Of a stretch of 64,000 bases of DNA, positions 53,391 through 62,660 are shown in pieces; position 1 is the stretch's first letter; every line of letters starts with the position of its first letter. The notes under the pieces were generated by a model, which saw only the letters and a program-made list of their open reading frames with translations, was not told the origin of the DNA and ran no database searches. A program made the position numbers and the translations under genes. Source of the stretch: Chersky-806 sp036502405. GTDB lineage: Bacteria > Actinomycetota > Acidimicrobiia > IMCC26256 > JAENVU01. The stretch is taken from the NCBI GenBank assembly GCA_036502405.1, contig DASXYP010000049.1:62001-126000 (forward strand), in the 5' to 3' direction.

Positions 53391-53572
53391 GCGCGGACGA
53401 TCCGAGCTGGGTGCATTCGAGCTCGTGCCCCGTCCGGCAACGTTTGCCGCGTTCCCGCCGGCCAGGAACAAGCCCAGGGGGACGGGCTTGCGGACTCGAG
53501 CGTCACCCCCTAGTGAGAACACTGGTAATCACTATGCAGTGTCATTCGCCAGGCGCGAAGAGATTTCCGGCC

Positions 53573-56494
53573 TTACGTTCGAACGATCCGGCTGGGTCCC
53601 AGGTATGCGCTTGCCAACAGGCCCATGTCCGCGTCTGCGCGCCTGCCGGACCACTTGAGAGTACCGAGCTCCATGATCGCGAGAGAGTCCGCAACAGCGA
53701 GGGCATTGTGCGCATGCTCCTCCACGAGCAGCACCGCGGTTCCCTGGTCGCGGAGCTCCACGATCGAATCCATGAGCTGGCTGGCCATCATTGGCGCGAG
53801 CCCCAAGGTCGGCTCATCGGCGATGAGCACGTCGGGTGGATCTGCGAGCGCGGGCGCCAGGCTCAACATCTGCTGCTCCCCGCCGGACAGCAGGCCGGCA
53901 ACTTGCTTGCGGCGCTCGGCGAGAACGGGGAAGGCCGCATACGCCCTGCGCCGCTTCTCCTCCTCGGGAAGTGCGACCGCGATGTTCTCCTCGACGGTCA
54001 GTCCCGGAAAGATCCCGCGCGCCTCGGGCACGAGGAGCACGCCGGATCGGGCGCGCCGGAAGGTCGACAGAGCTGTGACGTCGGCACCGTCGAGCCACAC
54101 GGCGCCGGAAGACGCAGTGAGCGCTCCCGCGGCTACCGCGCAGATCGTCGACTTGCCGGCGCCGTTGGCTCCGAGCAACGCGAGGATCTCGCCGCGACGC
54201 AACTGGAGATCGATGCCGTGCAACACCTCGACGCCGCCGTACCCGGCGACGATCCCTTCCAAGGCGAACGTGGAGCGGGCTTCTAGTTGGGAAGCATCAA
54301 CCGGCTGTGCCGGGGCCCGGGCCGCACGGTGATCCTGTTCGTGTTCGGGGACGACACCGTCGTGGAGCAGCGCCTCGGTGGCCGCGATGGCCGCAAGGTG
54401 CTGCTTGCGGTCGCGGCGCGCTCGTTGACGGCCACCGGCGAGCGCCAGGAGCCCGTCCGGCTCCTGTGCGAGCTGGATCGCCAGCAGTCCCGAGAGGATC
54501 GGCACGAAGTAGGTCGAGGTGACCAGCTCGTTGACGGTTCCTCCGGGAAGAACCCCGGCGAGCCCGTGGAGCACCGCGGTCCCGCCGGTGAACACGAGAC
54601 CCGCGATCAGTGCTCCCCCTGGGCGGCGGATGCCGAAGGCGACCGCGAGGGCGAGCCAGACCAGTCCGACGAGTGGCGGCGCGGTGGAGTTGTCGACCTG
54701 GAAGCTGAACAGGCCGAGCATGACACCACCGAGACCGGCGATGGCCGCCGCCAGGGCGAAGACCATGATCTTCGTCCGCTGGACGCGCACGCCAGACGCC
54801 GCCGCGGCAACTTCGGAGCTGCGGACGGCGAGCATCGCCCGCCCCGAAGCCGACCGCCACAGCGCGTGGATCACGAGGGTGACGACGCCGAAGACTGCGA
54901 GGAAGAGCAGGATCTGCTCCGAGAGCAGGCTCGAGTCGAAGTGCCGCTGATCACCGACGACGAGCAGGTTGTTCAGCTGGTTCAGTCCGAGCAGGTTCAA
55001 CGACGGCTGACGGATCGTCCAACCGGCCGCGTTGTTGCTCACCGAGTCGAGTGGGAAGACCAGCAAGGACGCGATGAAGGCGAACGCGAGCGTCCCCAGC
55101 GCGAGATTGACCTCGCCCAGCTTGGTGATCGGAATCGCAATGAGCGCGCCGACCACTCCCGCCACGATGACCGCGAGCGCCGTGGCCCAGACGAAGTTGA
55201 GCTGACCGTGAGCCGCGATCACGGGGAAGTCGATGTGCCAGTCCTGGTTCATGGCCCAGCCGGCGATGAACCCGCCGATCGTCACGAAGGTCGCCTGCGC
55301 GAGGCTGACCATGCCACCAAGGCCGGTGACCACGACGAACGAGAGCAGGATGATCGAGATCGCCAATCCCTGCGCGATCCACGTCTGGCCGTAGGTGTCG
55401 GCGCGGAGCCACGAGACGGACAACCACTGCTGTGAGTAGGTGACGAGGGCGAGGATGGCGACCGCCCACGGCAACCGACGGCGGAGTGCGGACATGCCCT
55501 CGCGGTGGTCGGGACGCACACTGTCCGATGCGATGCTGCCCGCGCGTCGTGATCGGTCGCGACCGAAGGCCAGCAGCAGCACGATCACGAGCACAAACGG
55601 TACGGCGGCCTTGAGGCCCGTCAAGTTGCTCAGCGATGCGGGCAGGATCTGATCGCTGTACCCCGCGACGAGGTTCTGCACGACACCAAGCGCCAGACCG
55701 CCGACGAAGGCAACGGGAATCGAGCGAAGGCCCCCGAGCACGACGACCGCGAGCGACCCCAGTACGACCAACGTGAAGACGTAGTCCGTCAGCGTGAAGA
55801 GCGGGGCGATCAGGACACCGCCCAGGCCGGCGAGGATGACCGTGAGCACCCACGCGGTCCTTGACGCACGCGCGGGATTGACCCCGCGGAGATCCGCCAG
55901 CGCCTCCCGGTCGACCACCGCGCGCATCTCCAGACCCAAGCGGGTTCGCCGGATCACGTACCAGAGGACGACGCCCGCGAGTGCGGCCGCCGCGAAGACT
56001 GCGAGCTGGTTGGAGTCGAGGATCACTCCGTGCAGCAGCCGGTAGACGTGGGCCGGTGTCGGACCGATCCCGGGCACCCGAGTGCCCTGCGAGGCGGCAC
56101 TGTTGCCGAGCAGACCCCCGAGGCCGAGCACTTGGATGCCCACAGTGATGACGAGCCACTGGACCAGGCTCGGCAGCGCGACCACGAGTCCGATCGTCCC
56201 GACCAGGCGGGCGTAGACCGGCGCCTTCGCGAGCCGCCGGAGCATGACGCGATCCAGCAGCAACCCGAGCAGCGGCGCAAACACGAACACCGAGATGATC
56301 AGTGCAGGGACTATTGGCATGCCGTACCCGGAGTGGAGCTGGTAGTAGAGGTAGGCAACTGCGAAGGCGATCGCTCCGTGGGCGAAGTTGAAGATTCCGG
56401 ACGTCGTGTACGTCAGCACCAGCCCCGACGCCATGATCGAGTAGATGGCGCCGGTCACCAGGCCGGAGACCACGAGGTTCAGAAACTCGTTCAC
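53573..56494 (-). CDS. Fused Liv-type ABC importer: LivH-LivM-LivF in one chain
   Basis: The 973-residue protein joins three usual subunits. Residues 1-315 are a LivH-like permease (SGLVTGAIYSIMASGLVLTY). Residues 335-675 are a LivM-like permease (GLGGMVSLAQATFV; KLGEVNLALGTLAF). Residues 740-973 are a LivF ATPase with Walker A GANGAGKST at 775-783, signature LSGGEQQML and Walker B VLIADEP. No stop breaks the joins. The ATG overlaps the LivG stop. It should import branched or hydrophobic substrates with LivG and the binding protein upstream. Confidence 0.9.
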   Translation of the reverse strand: MNEFLNLVVSGLVTGAIYSIMASGLVLTYTTSGIFNFAHGAIAFAVAYLYYQLHSGYGMPIVPALIISVFVFAPLLGLLLDRVMLRRLAKAPVYARLVGTIGLVVALPSLVQWLVITVGIQVLGLGGLLGNSAASQGTRVPGIGPTPAHVYRLLHGVILDSNQLAVFAAAALAGVVLWYVIRRTRLGLEMRAVVDREALADLRGVNPARASRTAWVLTVILAGLGGVLIAPLFTLTDYVFTLVVLGSLAVVVLGGLRSIPVAFVGGLALGVVQNLVAGYSDQILPASLSNLTGLKAAVPFVLVIVLLLAFGRDRSRRAGSIASDSVRPDHREGMSALRRRLPWAVAILALVTYSQQWLSVSWLRADTYGQTWIAQGLAISIILLSFVVVTGLGGMVSLAQATFVTIGGFIAGWAMNQDWHIDFPVIAAHGQLNFVWATALAVIVAGVVGALIAIPITKLGEVNLALGTLAFAFIASLLVFPLDSVSNNAAGWTIRQPSLNLLGLNQLNNLLVVGDQRHFDSSLLSEQILLFLAVFGVVTLVIHALWRSASGRAMLAVRSSEVAAAASGVRVQRTKIMVFALAAAIAGLGGVMLGLFSFQVDNSTAPPLVGLVWLALAVAFGIRRPGGALIAGLVFTGGTAVLHGLAGVLPGGTVNELVTSTYFVPILSGLLAIQLAQEPDGLLALAGGRQRARRDRKQHLAAIAATEALLHDGVVPEHEQDHRAARAPAQPVDASQLEARSTFALEGIVAGYGGVEVLHGIDLQLRRGEILALLGANGAGKSTICAVAAGALTASSGAVWLDGADVTALSTFRRARSGVLLVPEARGIFPGLTVEENIAVALPEEEKRRRAYAAFPVLAERRKQVAGLLSGGEQQMLSLAPALADPPDVLIADEPTLGLAPMMASQLMDSIVELRDQGTAVLLVEEHAHNALAVADSLAIMELGTLKWSGRRADADMGLLASAYLGPSRIVRT

Positions 56495-57315
56495 CGGCCG
56501 GCCCCCGGTGCAGTGGTGCTCACGTCGCCGAGGTACGCGTCGCGGACGCCGTCATGACGCTGGATCTCGTCCGGCCGGCCCTCGGCGAGGACGACTCCCC
56601 GGTCGAGGACGACGACCCGGTCGCACTGATCCATGACGAAGCCCGCGTCGTGTTCGACGAGCAAGATCGAACAGCCGGTCTCGTCCCGCAGAGCCTGAAT
56701 CTCGCGACCGAGACGAACGGTCTCCTGCTCATCGAGTCCCGACGCCGGTTCGTCCAGGAGCAGCAGACGCGGTGGATCAACGATCGCTCGGGCGAGCTCG
56801 ACCATTCGGGCGACGCCGATGGGCAACGAGCCCGCGAGCTCGCCCTTCACCTCCGAGAGCCCGCAACGTTCGAGCGTCTCGGCCACGCGGCGCCGGCGTG
56901 CCCGTTCCGCGCGGCGACGCAACGGGGAACCGACGAGATCGCCGACGAAGCCACCCTGCCCGCCCTCGGCCTCGAGCGCGACGAGGACGTTGTCTTCGAC
57001 GGTCAGCCATCCGAAGACCTGGACGCGCTGGAAGGTCCGACGCAGGCCCAGTCGGGCGCGGCTCGCGGAGCTCTTCGTCGTGACGTCGGCCCCGTCGAAG
57101 TACACCACCCCCGCGTTCGGACGCCGAACTCCCGAGACCACGTCGAAGAGCGTTGTCTTGCCGGCTCCGTTGGGACCGATCAGACCGAGCACCTCACTGC
57201 CGGCAACCCGCACGTTGACATCGCTGAGCGCGGTGATGCCTCCGAAGGTCACGGTCACACTCGCGAGGAAGAGCAGCTCCGATTCCTCACCGGCCCCGGC
57301 GAGTGCCTCACTCAT
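56491..57315 (-). CDS. livG: Liv-type ABC ATPase
   Basis: The 274-residue ATPase has Walker A GPNGAGKTT, Walker B LLLLDEPASGLD and the LivG-type H-loop VEHDAGFVMDQCD. The usual signature region reads LAGSLPIGVARMVELARAI, where LSxGxQR is replaced by LPIGVARM, a form seen in some LivG proteins. It overlaps the permease/ATPase fusion by four bases, and the binding-protein gene ends 20 bases upstream. Confidence 0.9.
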   Translation of the reverse strand: MSEALAGAGEESELLFLASVTVTFGGITALSDVNVRVAGSEVLGLIGPNGAGKTTLFDVVSGVRRPNAGVVYFDGADVTTKSSASRARLGLRRTFQRVQVFGWLTVEDNVLVALEAEGGQGGFVGDLVGSPLRRRAERARRRRVAETLERCGLSEVKGELAGSLPIGVARMVELARAIVDPPRLLLLDEPASGLDEQETVRLGREIQALRDETGCSILLVEHDAGFVMDQCDRVVVLDRGVVLAEGRPDEIQRHDGVRDAYLGDVSTTAPGAGR

Positions 57316-57335
57316 CGGCTCGGGTCCACGACGGG

Positions 57336-58646
57336 CTACTGCGGAACGCTGAACGTCTTCGATGAACACGAGTACGGCACGACGGTCTTCCACGCCGTCC
57401 CGTCCTCGTTGAAGACGACCGCGCTGCACAAAGGAGTCGGGAGCACGGTCGACTCCGGATATTTCGTCGGTCCGACCTGACCTTTGATCTCCCACGTCAT
57501 GTGGGCGGCGGACTGCTGAACGTTCTCCGGGCTGATGAAGGACTTGCCCTTCGCGTGCACCACGTTCTTGAGGGCCTGGATGAACATGTCAGTCGAGAAG
57601 TAGCCAACCGCGACGCCGATGTCCGGCGCTTGATCGTCGTTGACCGCCTTGAGGTCGGACTTCAGCTGCGCGTTGGCAGGGGTCGCGTCCCCGAATGGTG
57701 CGAACGCGGTGAAGACGACGCTGCCCTTCATCGCTTCGAGGATCTGGTCGGAGTACAGCGCCGAGATGAACAGGCCCTTGTACTTGTTCGCCTGGAGCAG
57801 GCTGTAGATCGGGATGCAGTCGGTGGTGAGAAGGCAGAGGATCGAGTCGGGGGGACCCCCTTTGTCACTGCGGAGGAGCTGCTGCACGTAGGGCGTGTAG
57901 TCCGAGACCGGAGTTCCCGCCGGAATGATGCCCTTGGCGAAGACGACGTCGAAGCCTGCGCCGGTGTACGGCGGCACGTCGTACTTGGCCGCGTTCTGAC
58001 CCGATGGGCTGTCGCTCGAGAAGATGGACAGGGTCGGGTGAGGCTTGGCCAGCTTCTGGCTCACGTACTTGTAGACGTTCGTTCCGCCGTCGCCGACGAC
58101 CTTCGGATGGTCGGGGATGAGACACCCGTCGAGCCCGAAGCCCCAGATCGCCGGATCGGGCTTGTCGGTGCAGTACGTCGAGTCGAACGCCCAGCCGAAG
58201 TACGGCACGTGCTGCTGCTGGAAGTAGGTCAGCGGGTTGTAGGAGCTCGCATCACCGACGATGCCGAAGATGTGCTGCTCCGTGACGAGCCGGCGTGACT
58301 CCGAGAGCGCGGTTGCTCGATCGACGTTGTCATTCGCGTATTCGGTGTACTGGATCTTGACGTCCGGGATCTCGTTCGTGTCGTTGAACCGCTTGATGCG
58401 GGCCTTGGCCCCGGGTTCGACTCCCGGCAACTGGGCCTTGACCCCGATGCTGCCGACCCGGATCGTCGAGCCGTCGAAGCCACGGACGGCGCCGGATGGC
58501 TTGGAGTACTGGGCGGTGGTGGCACTCGAGGCGCCGCCGCCGGTCGGAGAACTGCCCGACGTCGATCCTGACGAGCTGCACGCCACCAGTGCGGCGCTCA
58601 GCAGCAACAACGCGGCGAGCACCGCGATACAGCGACGAACCGGCAT
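57336..58646 (-). CDS. Liv-type substrate-binding lipoprotein
   Basis: The 436-residue protein has a lipoprotein signal (AALLLLSAALVAC, Cys at the lipobox) and a Ser/Gly linker. The two-lobe binding domain of the Peripla_BP_6 type starts at IRVGSIGVKAQLPGVEPGAKARI. Its ligand is unknown; neighbours suggest a hydrophobic acid. GAGGGGG lies before ATG 58646. It is the first gene of the transporter operon. Confidence 0.88.
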   Translation of the reverse strand: MPVRRCIAVLAALLLLSAALVACSSSGSTSGSSPTGGGASSATTAQYSKPSGAVRGFDGSTIRVGSIGVKAQLPGVEPGAKARIKRFNDTNEIPDVKIQYTEYANDNVDRATALSESRRLVTEQHIFGIVGDASSYNPLTYFQQQHVPYFGWAFDSTYCTDKPDPAIWGFGLDGCLIPDHPKVVGDGGTNVYKYVSQKLAKPHPTLSIFSSDSPSGQNAAKYDVPPYTGAGFDVVFAKGIIPAGTPVSDYTPYVQQLLRSDKGGPPDSILCLLTTDCIPIYSLLQANKYKGLFISALYSDQILEAMKGSVVFTAFAPFGDATPANAQLKSDLKAVNDDQAPDIGVAVGYFSTDMFIQALKNVVHAKGKSFISPENVQQSAAHMTWEIKGQVGPTKYPESTVLPTPLCSAVVFNEDGTAWKTVVPYSCSSKTFSVPQ

Positions 58647-58711
58647 CCAACTCCCCCTCTGATTCAGCTGCCATCCGGGCACAGCGAAGCTCGGACCGCC
58701 GTGAGGGTAGT

Positions 58712-58722
58712 ACATACTATGT
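58712..58722. promoter_or_regulatory. Short inverted repeat ACATA-C-TATGT in the divergent promoter
   Basis: Five-base arms around one centre base lie in an AT-rich patch between the transporter operon and the divergent hydrolase. It shares ACTATG with the operator at 61454. It may be a TetR-type site. Confidence 0.4.
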
Positions 58723-58784
58723 TATTGGGAAAGGCATGCGTCGCGGGGACGCAGCGCGTCGTCAGTCGCCGAAAGGGAGGCGCC

Positions 58785-59708
58785 GTGGAACCCGCTGACG
58801 CGGTGAGGCTGCTCGATCCCGAGATCGCGCGTGCGCTCAGCGGCTTCACGATCGGCACGATCGACGCCGCCATGCTCTCCAGGCTCCGGGTCGCACCGCG
58901 GCCCTCGCTCGGGACCACCGACTTCGTCGAGCGAATCGACGACCTCGCCCCTCCGAATGTCCCCGTGCGCGTGCACCGCCCGAGGGATGTACAGGGTCTG
59001 CGACCCGGCATCCTCAGCATCCACGGAGGCGGATTCGTCCTGGGCAGCTACGACACGGACGACGAGCAATTCGAGCGCTGGTGCCCGGACCTCGGTGTCA
59101 TCGGGGTATCGGTCGACTATCGGTTGGCACCCGAGACGCCGTATCCGGGTGCGATCGACGACTGCTACGCGGCACTGCGATGGCTGCACGAGAACGCGAC
59201 CGCTCTCGGTGTGGACGCAGCTCGCATCGGCGTGTGCGGGACGAGTGCCGGCGGCGGACTTGCTGCGGCGCTCGCGCTCATGGCGCGGGATCGTGGTGAC
59301 CTACCCCTCGCCTTCCAGCTGCTCGAGGCGCCGATGCTCGACGATCGACAACGCACGCCCTCGAGTCGCCTCACCGACCTGCTGATCTGGTCCAAGGAGA
59401 CCAACGAGTTCGCCTGGCGGTCGTACCTCGGCGACCTCTACGGCACCGGTGAGGTCCCGCGATACGCGGCCCCGGCGCGTGCCACCGACCTCGGCTTCCT
59501 GCCCCCGGCGTTCGTCTCGGTCGGCTCGGTCGACGGGTTCCGGGACGAGTGCGTCGACTACGCGCTGCGGCTCAACCAGGCCGGAACCCCGACGGAGCTG
59601 CACGTCTACCCCGGAGCGCCCCACGGCTACCAGCTCGCCCCGGAGTCCGCCGTCGCTCGTCAGGGTCGGCGTGACGCGGACGAATGGCTCTGCCGTCACG
59701 TGCGCTAG
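58785..59708 (+). CDS. Alpha/beta hydrolase, hormone-sensitive-lipase family
   Basis: The 307-residue esterase has the oxyanion motif HGGGFVLGS, nucleophile GTSAGGGLA, Asp near GSVDGFRDE and His in PGAPHGYQL. It should cleave esters of medium-size hydrophobic acids or lactones. GTG 58785 follows AAAGGGAGG and was preferred over the weak upstream ATGs. It is divergent from the transporter operon and lies with its stop 10 bases before that of the TetR gene. Confidence 0.88.
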   Translation: MEPADAVRLLDPEIARALSGFTIGTIDAAMLSRLRVAPRPSLGTTDFVERIDDLAPPNVPVRVHRPRDVQGLRPGILSIHGGGFVLGSYDTDDEQFERWCPDLGVIGVSVDYRLAPETPYPGAIDDCYAALRWLHENATALGVDAARIGVCGTSAGGGLAAALALMARDRGDLPLAFQLLEAPMLDDRQRTPSSRLTDLLIWSKETNEFAWRSYLGDLYGTGEVPRYAAPARATDLGFLPPAFVSVGSVDGFRDECVDYALRLNQAGTPTELHVYPGAPHGYQLAPESAVARQGRRDADEWLCRHVR

Positions 59709-59718
59709 GAGCGCGAGC

Positions 59719-60396
59719 TCACGATCCGGTGTGGTCGGACACCCCCAGCGCCACACCGCGGAGAAAGACCTTGACCGCGTCCGGCGAGGACACGCCGGAG
59801 CCCTCGATCGGTACGGCTTGTGCGAGCTGCTGGCTGATCGCGAAACCACGGAGCGAGTGGAACAGCGCGTCGACGCTCGCCTTGTTCGGCTTTCCACCGA
59901 TGGCCTCGCGCAAGAGTCGACGGAGTGGCGTGACCCCTTGCGCGGCGATCTCGGCCAGCTCCGTCTTGACGTCTCCTGACGTGTCGGGATCGTGCTGCAG
60001 GTTCAAGACGATCTGGAGCCGTACGAGGAACGTCGGGCTGCCGTACTGGCGACGGATGAACCCGTAGAGGGACGCGATGCGCGCCTCCGCGGTGTCGCCT
60101 TCGAGCTCCGTGCTCTGGACGTCCTCGAGGAAGCGCCGGTCGATCTCCTTGACGATCGCAAGGAGCAGCGCCTCGCGGGTACCGAAGTGGTATTGCAACG
60201 CCCCCCAGCTGACGTTGGCCCGGCGGGCGATCTCGTTGGTGCTCGACCGGTAGTAACCGACTTCCAGGATGGAAGCGATCGCGGCCTCGATGATCTGCGG
60301 TCGGCCGCTGGGCTCAGCCGAGCTCGCCTTTCGACGTCGACTTCGATCCATTGGCGTCGCGGCGCGGCTCGGGCTCATGTCAGGCGTTCTTTCCAT
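59719..60396 (-). CDS. TetR-family transcriptional regulator
   Basis: The 225-residue protein has an N-terminal TetR helix-turn-helix (SILEVGYYRSSTNEIARRANVSWGALQYHF) and a ligand-binding helical C-domain. The first 40 residues before it are basic and the start is uncertain (ATG 60396, 60378 or 60351). It probably controls the transporter, hydrolase or P450 genes around it; the inverted repeats at 58712 and 61454 are candidate sites. The effector is unknown. Confidence 0.87.
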   Translation of the reverse strand: MERTPDMSPSRAATPMDRSRRRKASSAEPSGRPQIIEAAIASILEVGYYRSSTNEIARRANVSWGALQYHFGTREALLLAIVKEIDRRFLEDVQSTELEGDTAEARIASLYGFIRRQYGSPTFLVRLQIVLNLQHDPDTSGDVKTELAEIAAQGVTPLRRLLREAIGGKPNKASVDALFHSLRGFAISQQLAQAVPIEGSGVSSPDAVKVFLRGVALGVSDHTGS

Positions 60397-60491
60397 GGTT
60401 GATGAACGGCTCACGATACGGGGTCCCAGCGGTTCGGTCCGTCTCCGGCACTCCACCGCCGGCGACCCGGGCAACGTAGTGACTCGCGAGC

Positions 60492-61442
60492 TCATTCGTG
60501 ATGGCTTGCTCCCTCTCCGATCGGACTTCGACCAGCTCCCACCAACCAGGCGGCCCAGCTCCCGATGCGTTCCCACATCGTCGTTCGAGCCGGCGCGATG
60601 TTGCTGTTGTGGAAGGCGGCCGAGACCACGTGGAGCGTGAGGTCAGGGCTTCCGGGGAAATACCGCGGCGCCTCGTGCGGGGGGCCGACGATGTCGTGCT
60701 CCGCGACGATCAGCAGCACCGGCACATCGACGGCGGTCAGCACCTGCTCGTCGCTCCCCGGGAGCAGCGCATTCAGACCGCAGACTGCGAGCAAGGGACC
60801 TGCACTCCCCTGGATCGCCCGCTCGACGCCGGCCGAGACGTTCGGTCCGACGAGCATCTCGAGGGTCGAGGAGGTCGACTCCACCAGGGGTGTGCCGAAG
60901 CGCGTCCTCGCGAGCTCGACCACCGACGAGCGGATGCGGTCCGCTGACCCGGCGATCTCCTGCTCGGCCGGGGTCAGCACCTCGGGGAGCCCACGTCCGG
61001 AGAACCCGGCGAGCACCAGCCCCTGGTACGGGCGGTGCTGCGCCTGCTGGTAGGCGACGAGCATCGACCCCATCGAGTGTCCGAGCCCGATCGCCTCGAC
61101 ATCTCGCAGCCCGAGCAGATCGAAGCTTCGCTCGACTGCCGCGACGTCGGCGTCCGCCACCACCTCCGGCGTGAGCTCCCAGCCGTCGTCCGGGACGTCA
61201 CTCCCGCCGATGCCCGGGTGGTCGACGAGGAGGAGCGCCAGGCCGAGGTCGGCAAGGTAGGCGGCCATGTCGAAGCCTTCGAGCTCGAAGTACCGACTCG
61301 ACATCCCACCGCCCGGAAAGCAGCAGAGGACGGTGTGCCCGTCCCAGCGGTCGCGATCGACCACGAAGCGCGTCGCGATGTTCCGCACCCCGATCGGAGC
61401 CCCATCCGAAACGTCGACTTCCAGGTCGCACCGCTCGATCAT
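60492..61442 (-). CDS. Alpha/beta hydrolase (serine esterase-like)
   Basis: The 316-residue hydrolase has the nucleophile elbow GLGHSMGSML, a Gly-rich oxyanion loop CFPGGGMSSRYFELEG, Asp in VAEHDIVGPP and His in SAAFHNSNIAP. It is of the type found beside P450 or thiolase genes and may cleave a ring or ester intermediate. ATG 61442 was chosen because family sequence begins there. The P450 start lies 24 bases away on the other strand. Confidence 0.85.
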   Translation of the reverse strand: MIERCDLEVDVSDGAPIGVRNIATRFVVDRDRWDGHTVLCCFPGGGMSSRYFELEGFDMAAYLADLGLALLLVDHPGIGGSDVPDDGWELTPEVVADADVAAVERSFDLLGLRDVEAIGLGHSMGSMLVAYQQAQHRPYQGLVLAGFSGRGLPEVLTPAEQEIAGSADRIRSSVVELARTRFGTPLVESTSSTLEMLVGPNVSAGVERAIQGSAGPLLAVCGLNALLPGSDEQVLTAVDVPVLLIVAEHDIVGPPHEAPRYFPGSPDLTLHVVSAAFHNSNIAPARTTMWERIGSWAAWLVGAGRSPIGEGASHHE

Positions 61443-61453
61443 CGAGGGCGTAG

Positions 61454-61469
61454 CATAGTGCTCACTATG
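61454..61469. promoter_or_regulatory. Perfect 16-bp inverted repeat CATAGTG-CT-CACTATG overlapping the P450 start
   Basis: Seven-base arms with a two-base centre occupy the 24-base gap between the divergent hydrolase and P450 starts and include the P450 ATG itself. The dimensions suit a TetR-family dimer. Binding here would cover both promoters and any leaderless P450 start. Confidence 0.7.
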
Positions 61470-62660
61470 ACGAGTTCCCCAGCTGACGCCCTGTACTGGG
61501 ATCCCTTCGAGCCCGAGCTGCGCGACGACCCGTACCCGCTGTGGCGTCGACTCCGCGACGAGGCACCGGTCTGGCACAACGAGCGCCATGACTTCTGGGT
61601 GCTGAGCCGCTTCGCAGACGTCGAAGCCGCGCACCGCGACGTCGCGACCTACAGCTCGGCTCACGGCATCCTGATCGATCGGATGACGGCAGCGCCGGTC
61701 GAGTCCGGAATGATCATCGTCAACGATCCGCCGCGGCACACCGTGCTGCGTGCGCTCGTGTCCCGCGCGTTCACTCCGCGTCGAATCGCCATCCTCGAGG
61801 AACGGATACGAACGCTCTGCCGCGACCTGCTCGAGGCCCAGCGAGGCAACAACGAGTTCGACTACGTGCAGGACTTCGGCGCGATCGTGCCCCCGACCGT
61901 GATCTCGATGCTCCTGGGCATTCCCGACGTGGATCAGGAGACGCTCCGCCACCAAGTGGACCAGCTGTTCCACATCGAGGATGGGCCGGTGAACGACACC
62001 GCGATTCACGCGGCCATCGAGCTGCACGAGTACCTCTCGCGACTCCTCGACGAGCGCCGCCTTCACCCGGGCGACGACATGCTCTCCTCGCTCACGCAGG
62101 CCGAGATCACCGACGGTGGGCACCCGCGACCGCTCTCGCAGGACGAAGCGATCGAGTTTGCGATCCTGCTCTTCACGGCGGGAACCGAGACGGTCGCCCG
62201 GCTCCTGGGCTGGACCGGCTTCGTCCTCGCTGCTCATCCTCACCAGCGTGCGGAGATGGTGGCCGACCCCAGCTTGATCCCCGGCGCGATCGAGGAGCTG
62301 CTCCGGTACGAGGCGCCCTCTCCGGTGCAGGGCCGATTCACCACTCGCGACGTGGACCTCTACGGCCAAACGATCCCGGGCGGGTCCACGGTCGCGCTGC
62401 TGACCGGTTCCGCCGGGCGAGACGATCGGAAGTACGAAGCGCCAGATCGATTCGACATTCGTCGGCGCATCGAGCTGCATCTCGGCTTCGGATACGGGAT
62501 CCACTTCTGCCTGGGCGCGACGCTCGCCCGTGTCGAAGGGCGGATCGCGCTCGAAGAGACGCTCGCAGTGTTCCCCGAATGGGAGGTCGACCGCGCCAAC
62601 GCTGAGCTGCTGTACACGCACACCGTGCGCGGTTACAAACGCCTGCCGATTCGGGTCTAG
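61467..62660 (+). CDS. Cytochrome P450
   Basis: The 397-residue monooxygenase has the I-helix FTAGTETVARLLG, ExxR in EELLRYEAPSPVQGR and the haem Cys loop FGYGIHFCLGA. It is the soluble bacterial type needing ferredoxin partners, not present here. ATG 61467 lies inside the operator; no ribosome site precedes it, so translation may be leaderless. Its stop overlaps the convergent thiolase stop by four bases. Confidence 0.93.
   Translation: MTSSPADALYWDPFEPELRDDPYPLWRRLRDEAPVWHNERHDFWVLSRFADVEAAHRDVATYSSAHGILIDRMTAAPVESGMIIVNDPPRHTVLRALVSRAFTPRRIAILEERIRTLCRDLLEAQRGNNEFDYVQDFGAIVPPTVISMLLGIPDVDQETLRHQVDQLFHIEDGPVNDTAIHAAIELHEYLSRLLDERRLHPGDDMLSSLTQAEITDGGHPRPLSQDEAIEFAILLFTAGTETVARLLGWTGFVLAAHPHQRAEMVADPSLIPGAIEELLRYEAPSPVQGRFTTRDVDLYGQTIPGGSTVALLTGSAGRDDRKYEAPDRFDIRRRIELHLGFGYGIHFCLGATLARVEGRIALEETLAVFPEWEVDRANAELLYTHTVRGYKRLPIRV

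Noticed and set aside
59719..60396. Naming the TetR gene kstR
   Set aside because: The candidate operators do not match the published KstR motif, and sequence alone does not separate TetR subfamilies.
61035..61466. Extended N-terminus of the P450 frame
   Set aside because: It is antisense to the hydrolase gene and lacks P450 sequence; family sequence starts at ATG 61467.
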